NCBI GenBank assembly: GCA_027026055.1 | Contig: JALVPA010000176.1 | Span: forward strand, 1-9,646 | Source: Campylobacteraceae bacterium | GTDB taxonomy: Bacteria > Campylobacterota > Campylobacteria > Campylobacterales > Sulfurovaceae | Reading direction: 5' to 3' | Length of the DNA: 9,646 nt | Part shown: positions 1 through 6,376 of the stretch, piece by piece | Layout of the letters: each line of letters begins with the position of its first letter | How positions within the stretch are numbered: the first letter of the stretch is position 1 | Notes under the pieces: generated by a model | Told to the model about the DNA's origin: nothing | What the model saw: the letters and a program-made list of their open reading frames with translations, nothing else | Databases searched by the model: none | Translations under genes and position numbers: made by a program

Positions 1-948
1 CTACTGGCTTCTCGCACAATGACTGGAGAGTTGGAAGCAGGAGTGAGAGAGACACAGTCAATATTAAACAAACTTAAATCAACAGAACATCCGACAATCG
101 CCGTATATTTTTCACCTAAAAGGCAGTTGCCCGGCAGACCTAAATCGCTACCAGAATCAAAACCTTTTGATGTTTCACAAGCTTTTAGCCGTGCACTTCA
201 TGATCGTGAAGTTGAACTTCGTGAGTTTATGTACTGGTTCAGAACACAAGAGATTTTCGCCGCTGAAGGTGATGAAAAAAGAGAAAATGTTTTAGAGACC
301 CTTAGAAAGGTTATTCAAGAATTTATACCTGAGTTTTCCAATCTTCGATTAGTAGAAGAGCCTCGACTCGGTTTGGTAGTAGAAAAATCAGGAAAGCCCC
401 TCTTTTTACACCAGCTCTCTGACGGTGAAAAGGGATTATTGGCAATGGTATTTGACCTTACAAGGAGATTAGCTATCGCCAATCCTGATAGTGAAAATCC
501 GATTGCGGATGGTAAAGCCATTGTTATGATAGATGAGATTGAACTACATTTGCATCCAAAATGGCAAAGGGAAGTTCTTGGCAAAATGCTATCTGTCTTT
601 AAAAATTGCCAATTTATTGTAACGACGCACTCTCCAATGGTGCTTGGTGAAGCACAAGCAAAGTCAGTAAGATTTTTGGAATATGATGACAGTGGTAAAG
701 TAATAGTCACAATTCCCGATGAAGCTTACGGAATGGATGCAAATAGGGTTTTGCAAGAGCTTATGGGAGCCAGCATAAGAAATAAACAAGTTGAAAAAGA
801 GTTAGAAGAACTCTTTAAAATTATTGATGATGAAAAGTTCGATTTGGCAAAAGAAAAAATTGCAAAGCTATCAAAAAAATTAGGAGAGTTTGATCCTGAA
901 CTTACAAGGGCGAGTTCGCTCATTCATTTTTTGGAGGGTGATGATTGA
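1..948 (+). CDS. ptuA: PtuA-like AAA/ABC-type ATPase of a Septu or retron defence pair, 5' end outside the window
   Basis: The reading frame is open from base 1 (codons LLASRT before the first ATG at 19), so the gene starts upstream and the ATG at 19 is only internal. Seen (codon 1 at base 1): an ABC-type signature LSDGEKG from codon 139, a Walker B strand AIVMIDEIELHLHP with the Asp-Glu pair at codons 178-179, and a switch motif TTHSP with His at 210. A charged helical tail (QVEKELEELF, LAKEKIAKL) follows. Walker A is absent and must lie in the missing N-terminal part. Known: such SMC/ABC-like ATPases pair with HNH nucleases in Septu (PtuA/PtuB) and as effectors of some retrons, where ATPase and nuclease form one anti-phage complex. 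The stop codon overlaps the next gene, a PtuB-like nuclease, which supports the call. The ATPase family is clear; the specific PtuA label rests on the neighbour. A retron reverse transcriptase upstream cannot be excluded. Confidence 0.82.
   Translation, partial: LLASRTMTGELEAGVRETQSILNKLKSTEHPTIAVYFSPKRQLPGRPKSLPESKPFDVSQAFSRALHDREVELREFMYWFRTQEIFAAEGDEKRENVLETLRKVIQEFIPEFSNLRLVEEPRLGLVVEKSGKPLFLHQLSDGEKGLLAMVFDLTRRLAIANPDSENPIADGKAIVMIDEIELHLHPKWQREVLGKMLSVFKNCQFIVTTHSPMVLGEAQAKSVRFLEYDDSGKVIVTIPDEAYGMDANRVLQELMGASIRNKQVEKELEELFKIIDDEKFDLAKEKIAKLSKKLGEFDPELTRASSLIHFLEGDD
933..947 (+). promoter_or_regulatory. Ribosome binding site fixing a TTG start for ptuB
   Basis: GGAGG at 933-937 lies 7 bases before TTG 945-947 and inside the last codons of ptuA. 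It is the strongest ribosome binding site in the defence operon and decides the unusual TTG start. An ATG at 941 is in another frame and sits too close to the GGAGG to be used for this protein. Confidence 0.7.
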
Positions 949-1571
949 GAAATATTGTAAAAGGACGTGAGCCAAGGTCTTTAACTGAACACCGAACTAA
1001 AGCAAATGCAGATTATGATAACTATAATCATAAAGATGATTTGAGACAAAGCCTGGTTCAAGAGCAAAAAGGGCTTTGTTGCTATTGTATGTCTCGTATA
1101 AAACCGGATAGAAAACATATGAAAATAGAGCATTGGCAGTGCCAAGACAATTACCCTCAAAGGCAACTTGACTATAACAATCTTTTGGGTGCATGTTTGG
1201 GAGGTCAAGGACAACCTCAAAGAGATCAACATTGTGATACCAGAAAAGGTAATAGTGATTTAAGTTTTAATCCTGCCGATCCCTCATGTAATGTAGAACA
1301 AATGTTTAAATTTTTAGGAAATGGAAAAATAGAAGCTGTTGACCCTGCAATAGACAGAGAAATCAATGAAATTTTAAATCTTAATTGGTATAGATTGGCT
1401 GAAAACAGGAAAGCTGTTTTGGACAGCTTTAAACAAAGATTGGGCATAGGAGGTTTTAACCCTGAAAGAGAGTTAAGTAGATGGGATGGCTCTCAAACTG
1501 ATAAATTACCGGAATATTCCCAAGTGATTGTTTATTGGCTAAAGAAAAAATTAAAAAGAGTTTCAAGATGA
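945..1571 (+). CDS. ptuB: PtuB-like HNH endonuclease (TIGR02646-type) of the Septu/retron pair
   Basis: A 208-residue protein starting at TTG 945, which overlaps the ptuA stop (TTGA). The start is supported by a strong Shine-Dalgarno GGAGG at 933-937, 7 bases upstream, and by an N-terminus (MRNIVKGREP) that fits the family. Seen: a zinc-finger/HNH pattern with C45-x-x-C48 (LCCYC), the core IEH at 61-63, DYNNLLGAC with Cys at 84, and HCDTRKGN with H96-C97. This layout (CxYC, IEHW, DYxNL, HCD..KGN) is that of the TIGR02646 HNH proteins, which include PtuB and retron-associated nucleases. The expected role is cutting DNA, or another nucleic acid, once the partner ATPase senses infection. Length is near the family's usual 200-250 residues and all expected metal-site residues are present, so it looks intact. 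GC is low, like ptuA. The hsdR ATG overlaps its stop codon. Confidence 0.85.
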   Translation: MRNIVKGREPRSLTEHRTKANADYDNYNHKDDLRQSLVQEQKGLCCYCMSRIKPDRKHMKIEHWQCQDNYPQRQLDYNNLLGACLGGQGQPQRDQHCDTRKGNSDLSFNPADPSCNVEQMFKFLGNGKIEAVDPAIDREINEILNLNWYRLAENRKAVLDSFKQRLGIGGFNPERELSRWDGSQTDKLPEYSQVIVYWLKKKLKRVSR

Positions 1572-4500
1572 AAAAAACCTCCGAAGAAGCATTTGAAACA
1601 GCGATAGAAGATGTGCTGTTAAACAATGGCTATGCCTCTGTAAAATCAAAAGAGTTCGATACCAAAAGAGCGATTTTTCCTAATGTCGCATTGGAGTTTA
1701 TCCAAAAGACTCAACCGAAAGTTTGGAAAAAGCTTGAGGAGTTGCATGGAGAAAAAACTAGGGAGAGGATCGTAGATGCTTTATGCAAGTGGCTTGATAC
1801 TTACGGTACTTTAGCGACACTCAGACACGGTTTCAAATTTTACGGCAAGACTTTACGGATAGCCTATTTTCGTCCGGCTCACGGACTTAACGAAGAGTTG
1901 ATAGAAAAGTATGATGCAAATATTTTGGGATTGACAAGACAACTCTACTTTAGTGATAAAAGCAAACAGTCGCTCGATGTAGTGCTTAGTATCAACGGCA
2001 TACCGATTGTTACGATGGAGTTAAAAAACCCTTTGAGCGGACAGAGTGTCTCTGATGCGGTACACCAATACAGACACGACAGGGATCCGAGAGAGAAGAT
2101 ATTTGAGTTTAAAAAACGCACACTTGTGCACTTTGCCGTAGATACCGAAGAGGTGCATATGGCTACCAAACTTGCCGGCAGTTCTACCCATTTCTTACCG
2201 TTTAACAAAGGATATAACGGCGGCGCCGGAAATCCTCCAGATAGTAAAGGAAGAAACTACAAGACAGCATATTTATGGGAAGAGGTATTATCAAGAGATA
2301 GCTTGATGGATATCGTAGCCCGTTTTTTACATCTGCAAATCGATGAGAAGATGAGCGAAACAGGCAGAAAGATCAAAAAAGAGACGATGATCTTTCCTCG
2401 TTATCATCAGCTTAGAGCGGTTAGAAGATTGGTCGAGACAGCAGCCAAAGAGGGTGTGGGGCATAACTATCTCATTGAACACTCGGCAGGTTCCGGAAAA
2501 AGTAATACGATAGCGTGGCTGGCACACAGACTTTCGTCACTCCATAGCAGCGGTGATGAACGAATCTTCGATAGTGTAGTTGTGATAACCGATAGAGTGG
2601 TGCTTGATAGGCAGTTGCAAGAGACCATTTATCAGTTTGAGCACCGTCAAGGGGTGGTGCAAAAGATTGATGAAGATTCCAGGCAGCTTGCCGAAGCCCT
2701 TGAAGAGGGAGTGCCTATCATCATCACGACTTTACAAAAGTTTCCGTTTGTCTCTGAGCAGTTAAATAAAATTGCTCAAGAGAGGGGAGAGATCGGCAAA
2801 GATTATCTTCCTACAAGAAAATATGCTGTTATCATAGACGAAGCACATAGCTCACAATCCGGAGAGACTGCTACGGAGTTAAAAGCTGTATTGGGTGGAG
2901 AGAAGCTGATAGAAAAAGCGAAAGAGGAGGCAAAAGAGGAGGCAAAAGAGGAGGGAGAGATAGAGCTTGAAAAGCTCTTCCGCTCTATGGCAAAAAGAGG
3001 CAGACAGCCCAATATGAGTTTTTTTGCCTTCACCGCTACTCCGAAACATAAAACCCTTGCAATATTTGGCAGAGACGGTGAGCCGTTTGACCGTTATACG
3101 ATGCGTCAGGCGATCGAAGAGGGGTTTATCATGGATGTGCTTGCCAATTATGTAACCTATAAAACCTATTTTAAACTCATCAAAAAAGCGCAGGATGATC
3201 CAAATGTAGAGCAGAAAAAAGCGGCACGGGCATTGGCAAAATTTATGCGGCTCCACCCGCATAATATCGCCCAAAAAACAGAAGTGATGGTTGAGCATTT
3301 TTGGCGATATGTGCGACATAAAATCGGCGGGCATGCCAAAGCGATGGTTGTTACAAGCTCAAGACTTGAGGCAGTGAGGTATAAACAGGAGTTTGATAGA
3401 TACATCAAAGAGAAAGGGTATACGATCAAAAGCCTTGTAGCTTTCTCGGGAGAGGTAGAGGATGATAAGCTCAAAGGAGTAACTTATACCGAAGTGGGTA
3501 TGAATGACGGACTAAAAGAGAAGGATTTACCCGAAACTTTTGCCAAGCCGGAATATCGGGTTTTGCTGGTTGCTGAAAAGTATCAGACAGGTTTTGATCA
3601 GCCGTTGTTACATACGATGTATGTAGATAAAAGGCTTTCGGGGATACAAGCGGTGCAAACGCTTTCAAGACTAAACCGAACACATCCGCTTAAAGAGGAT
3701 ACATTTGTGCTCGATTTTGTCAATGATCCTCAAGAGATACAAGAGTCGTTCAGGCAGTATTATGAAGGTTCTGTAATGGGAGAAGAGGTTGATCCCGATA
3801 GACTTTATGAGATAAAAAGTGAACTGGATGAGTCGGGTATTTATACGGTAGATGAAATTCAAGAGTTTGTAAAAATATACTTTGCACCAAAACGTAGACA
3901 AAGTCCCACTGACCATAAAAAGATAAATGCACTTCTTGATAAGGCAACGGCAAGATTTAAGCGGATGCAAGAGCAACAGGAGGAAGAAGCAGAGCTTTTT
4001 AGAGGAAAAATAAGAGCTTTTAAAAACTTATACAGCTTCCTTTCGCAGGTAATTCCATATCAAGATAGTGATCTTGAAAAACTATATATCTATTTAAAAT
4101 ATTTAGCTTTAAAATTGCCAAAACGTAAAAGCGGTAAAGGGTATCAGTTTGATGATGAGGTTGATCTTGAATATTATCGATTGCAAAAAATAAGTGAAGG
4201 TTCAATTAGCCTAAATGAAGGATACGCTAAAGCTCTTGATGGACCAAAAGAGGTGGGATCAAGTATGGTAAGAGAAACTGCCGTCCCTCTCTCTAAGCTT
4301 ATAGATATCATTAACGCTCGATTTGGAGCGGAACTTACAGAAGCCGATCAGCTCTTTTTTGATCAAATTGCTGAAGCAGCCGCTCAAGACGAGAGCTTAC
4401 AACAAGCCGCAAAAGTCAATTCGCAAGAGAAGTTTCAATTACTATTTAAACAAACTTTAGAGTCTCTGTTTATAGAACGTATGGAGATGAATGAAGAACT

Positions 4501-4591
4501 TTTTGCTGAATACATCGGTAATAAGCAAATGCAAGAGTTGATATCGAATTGGTTGGGGAAAGAGGTGTATGGAAAGTTGTTGAATGTTTAA
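1568..4591 (+). CDS. hsdR: Type I restriction enzyme R subunit (HsdR): DNA translocase and endonuclease
   Basis: A 1007-residue protein, full length for HsdR. The start is ATG 1568, overlapping the ptuB stop as ATGA, with an AAAGAG-type site about 7 bases upstream; a TTG at 1535 in the same frame would add 11 lysine-rich residues and is less likely. Seen: an N-terminal PD-(D/E)xK nuclease with D137 (SLDVVLS), E151-x-K153 (MELKN) and a following HQY motif; then a superfamily 2 motor with Walker A AGSGKS (K311), DEAH at 424-427, FTATP (motif III) and QTLSRLNR (697-704, motif VI); then a helical C-terminal part. Known: HsdR binds the HsdM/HsdS methylase, pumps DNA with ATP and cuts far from the recognition site. 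No motif is missing and no frameshift is seen. hsdM and hsdS are not in the window and are needed for target recognition; they probably lie upstream of ptuA. GC is low and uneven, with one line near 25% around 4080-4140. Confidence 0.95.
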   Translation: MKKTSEEAFETAIEDVLLNNGYASVKSKEFDTKRAIFPNVALEFIQKTQPKVWKKLEELHGEKTRERIVDALCKWLDTYGTLATLRHGFKFYGKTLRIAYFRPAHGLNEELIEKYDANILGLTRQLYFSDKSKQSLDVVLSINGIPIVTMELKNPLSGQSVSDAVHQYRHDRDPREKIFEFKKRTLVHFAVDTEEVHMATKLAGSSTHFLPFNKGYNGGAGNPPDSKGRNYKTAYLWEEVLSRDSLMDIVARFLHLQIDEKMSETGRKIKKETMIFPRYHQLRAVRRLVETAAKEGVGHNYLIEHSAGSGKSNTIAWLAHRLSSLHSSGDERIFDSVVVITDRVVLDRQLQETIYQFEHRQGVVQKIDEDSRQLAEALEEGVPIIITTLQKFPFVSEQLNKIAQERGEIGKDYLPTRKYAVIIDEAHSSQSGETATELKAVLGGEKLIEKAKEEAKEEAKEEGEIELEKLFRSMAKRGRQPNMSFFAFTATPKHKTLAIFGRDGEPFDRYTMRQAIEEGFIMDVLANYVTYKTYFKLIKKAQDDPNVEQKKAARALAKFMRLHPHNIAQKTEVMVEHFWRYVRHKIGGHAKAMVVTSSRLEAVRYKQEFDRYIKEKGYTIKSLVAFSGEVEDDKLKGVTYTEVGMNDGLKEKDLPETFAKPEYRVLLVAEKYQTGFDQPLLHTMYVDKRLSGIQAVQTLSRLNRTHPLKEDTFVLDFVNDPQEIQESFRQYYEGSVMGEEVDPDRLYEIKSELDESGIYTVDEIQEFVKIYFAPKRRQSPTDHKKINALLDKATARFKRMQEQQEEEAELFRGKIRAFKNLYSFLSQVIPYQDSDLEKLYIYLKYLALKLPKRKSGKGYQFDDEVDLEYYRLQKISEGSISLNEGYAKALDGPKEVGSSMVRETAVPLSKLIDIINARFGAELTEADQLFFDQIAEAAAQDESLQQAAKVNSQEKFQLLFKQTLESLFIERMEMNEELFAEYIGNKQMQELISNWLGKEVYGKLLNV
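2918..2953 (+). repeat. Three 12-base tandem repeats inside hsdR (Ala-Lys-Glu-Glu x3)
   Basis: Three consecutive units, GCGAAAGAGGAG followed by two of GCAAAAGAGGAG, encode AKEE three times (HsdR residues 451-462), then GE. The units differ only in the third base of the first codon. The stretch lies between the DEAH box and motif III, so it should form a charged surface helix or linker in the motor domain. The unit is a multiple of three, so changes in copy number would keep the reading frame. Confidence 0.85.
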
Positions 4592-4791
4592 AAGTTTTTA
4601 AGGTAATGAGTTTGGTTTTAAAAAAAACCGGATTTATCACTTGAGCATGATTTATCATTAAAAAGTTAAGATAGTATAATTAATTTTGATATTTCTTTTC
4701 CAGTTTTCTACACAAGAAGGACATGCAAAAGTTAAACTGGTACAAGTGGTTTCGGATATGATTTTTAAAAACAAATCTTTAAAGAGCAAAG
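4592..4791. other. AT-rich intergenic junction between defence operon and housekeeping genes
   Basis: This 200-base gap holds no convincing gene. It starts with a weak inverted repeat, GGTTTT 4614-4619 and AAAACC 4624-4629, which has an A/T-only core and no T-run after it, so it is a poor terminator candidate for hsdR. A promoter-like element follows at 4652-4680. The rest (4681-4791) is AT-rich leader before cca. No tRNA end, transposase remnant or obvious attachment-site repeat could be seen, although base composition changes sharply across this gap. Confidence 0.6.
4652..4680 (+). promoter_or_regulatory. Putative sigma-70-type promoter upstream of cca
   Basis: A perfect TATAAT lies at 4675-4680, and TTATCA at 4652-4657 (4 of 6 matches to TTGACA) is 17 bases upstream. 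The surroundings are AT-rich. The position, about 110 bases before the cca start, would give a leader of about 100 bases. In such AT-rich DNA a chance TATAAT is quite possible, hence the modest confidence. Confidence 0.4.
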
Positions 4792-6321
4792 ATGCAAATA
4801 CCGACATTGATAAAAGAGATCGCCGTCGCGCTGGATAGCAAAGGTGCGCGTGCCGTTGCGGTGGGGGGTGCGGTGCGCGATTGGCTTCTGGGGCGACCGC
4901 TTAAAGATTTGGATATCGAAGTGTACGGATTGCCTACGCTCGAAGCGTTGACGCGTCTTCTCAAAGCTTTCGGTAGGGTCGATGCGGTAGGCAAATCGTT
5001 CGGCGTGATCAAGTTGACGCGCGAGGGCACTACTTACGACTTTTCTTTTCCTCGAAAAGAGCGGGCGATAGGAAAAGGACATCGCGACTTCGAGGTGCAT
5101 ATCGACGGGACGCTCGATTTCGCAGAAGCGGCGAGGCGCAGGGACTTTACGATCAACGCGATGGGATACGATATCGTACATCAAAAACTCTACGATCCCT
5201 ACGGAGGTCGCGAAGATATTTTCAGGCGACGTTTGCGCCACATAGACGAGACGACTTTTGTCGAAGATCCGTTACGCGTCTATCGCGCGGTGCAGTTTGC
5301 CGCAAGGCTTGGGTTTCGTATCGATCGGGATACAGTAGGACTGTGCCGCAAAATGACGGCGACGGGGATGCTTGCGCATCTGCCCGTAGAACGCATATGG
5401 GCGGAGTGGCGAAAAATCTTCGAAGCACCCTATCCCTCGGTAGGATTTGAGTGGATGCGTCGCATCGGCATCCTCGATCGACACTTTCCCGAACTTGCCG
5501 TACTTTCCAATATACCCCAATCGCCCGTGCATCATCCCGAAGGCAATGTTTGGAGACATACGCTTTGGACGCTTGATGCGATGCGAGACATAAGCGCCGA
5601 TCTTTCCGAAAAAGAGCGTCTCGTGCTGATGATGGCGGCGCTGTGTCACGATTTGGGCAAAGCTGATACGACAATCGGAAGCAAGCGTGCCGTGAGGTTG
5701 CCCCGCCCTATTCGCAATCAAGCGGCATTTGCGTGCGCCGCGCAACTGCCGCGCTTTGATGCGGGCAAAAGACGCGCGCGGCTTTCGCACGGTATCGTAA
5801 AGGTTTCGACCGCTTATGGCATTTGCGCCGAAAGTCGCTTACCGATACGCGCTATCGGACACGAAATCCTTTCGGAAACGTTGAGCGAAGCGTTATTGGC
5901 GAAATTGACCGGCGAGAAGGATTTGAAGCGTCGGGTGTTGTCTCTCGTGCGTCATCATCTCAAACCTTTTCAATTCGTACGCGACGGTGCCAAAAACGGC
6001 GCATACGGACGCTTGGCGCTTAAAGTCGATGTCGCCATGCTTGCCAAACTCGCCGAAGCCGACGCGCTGGGGCGTACGACGCGCGCTTCGCTGAAAGGCG
6101 TTTGCAAGGTATGCGACGATTTCAAGCGACGTATCGAAACCCTCGAGCTGCATAGCGGCGCACCGAAACCGTTGGTGACGGGAAAAGATCTGATTGCCGC
6201 GGGACTTCAGCCTTCGCCGCGTTTCAAAGCGATATTGCGACAACTCTACGCACTTCAGGTGGAGGGGAAATTCGAAGAGAAAGAAACGGCGATCGCTTAT
6301 CTTAAAAAGGAATTGTTGTAA
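4792..6321 (+). CDS. cca: CCA-adding tRNA nucleotidyltransferase / poly(A) polymerase family protein with HD domain
   Basis: A 509-residue class II nucleotidyltransferase. Seen: VGGAVRD at 24-30, the catalytic carboxylates D39 and D41 in KDLDIEVYG, RRRDFTINAM (115-124), the EDxxR motif E158-D159-R162 and the RNA-binding neck after it. An HD phosphohydrolase domain follows, with H256, H286-D287 (CHDLGK), H357 (AIGHE) and H388-H389. Known: these enzymes build or repair the 3' CCA end of tRNA in the cytoplasm; HD-bearing versions also have phosphatase/phosphodiesterase activity. Odd: residues about 296-350 form a basic block between GKADTT and the conserved AIGHE; relatives that I recall have roughly 10-20 residues there, so about 50 look extra. 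The start at ATG 4792 has only a weak AAAGAG site at 4781-4786. The sequence does not settle whether it adds CCA, only CC or A, or poly(A). Confidence 0.88.
   Translation: MQIPTLIKEIAVALDSKGARAVAVGGAVRDWLLGRPLKDLDIEVYGLPTLEALTRLLKAFGRVDAVGKSFGVIKLTREGTTYDFSFPRKERAIGKGHRDFEVHIDGTLDFAEAARRRDFTINAMGYDIVHQKLYDPYGGREDIFRRRLRHIDETTFVEDPLRVYRAVQFAARLGFRIDRDTVGLCRKMTATGMLAHLPVERIWAEWRKIFEAPYPSVGFEWMRRIGILDRHFPELAVLSNIPQSPVHHPEGNVWRHTLWTLDAMRDISADLSEKERLVLMMAALCHDLGKADTTIGSKRAVRLPRPIRNQAAFACAAQLPRFDAGKRRARLSHGIVKVSTAYGICAESRLPIRAIGHEILSETLSEALLAKLTGEKDLKRRVLSLVRHHLKPFQFVRDGAKNGAYGRLALKVDVAMLAKLAEADALGRTTRASLKGVCKVCDDFKRRIETLELHSGAPKPLVTGKDLIAAGLQPSPRFKAILRQLYALQVEGKFEEKETAIAYLKKELL
5674..5858. repeat. 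Repeat-flanked, possibly inserted segment inside cca
   Basis: This segment of cca encodes the unusual basic block. Seen: a 10-base direct repeat GGCATTTGCG at 5724-5733 and 5818-5827, read in different frames; an interrupted inverted repeat between ATCGG/AAGCG (5674-5678, 5683-5687) and CGCTT/CCGAT (5836-5840, 5842-5846); an internal stem of 5733-5743 with 5776-5790 carrying a 4-base bulge; and a small hairpin CCGATA/TATCGG at 5842-5858. This pattern would fit a small palindromic element inserted in frame, but GC-rich DNA gives short repeats by chance. Confidence 0.35.
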
Positions 6322-6376
6322 CGCGTTCGTCATATGTTTTCAATCGTTCTAAAGCCTTCATGGGATATCCTCGGAT

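Noticed and set aside
1535..1567. Upstream TTG start for hsdR
   Set aside because: It adds 11 residues (MAKEKIKKSFK) that lie within ptuB in another frame. The ATG at 1568, overlapping the ptuB stop, follows an AAAGAG site and matches usual HsdR N-termini.
4614..4629. Inverted repeat GGTTTT/AAAACC as an hsdR terminator
   Set aside because: The stem has only two G-C pairs and is not followed by a T-run, so it does not meet the usual pattern of an intrinsic terminator.
4723..4761. Tiny open frame MQKLNWYKWFRI in the intergenic gap
   Set aside because: Only 12 codons, with its AAGAAGG-like site just 2 bases from the ATG, which is too close; no other support.
4592..4791. tRNA gene or attachment site at the composition boundary
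   Set aside because: No T-loop (GGTTCRA-like) sequence, acceptor stem or long direct repeat could be found in the gap or matching the left edge of the window.
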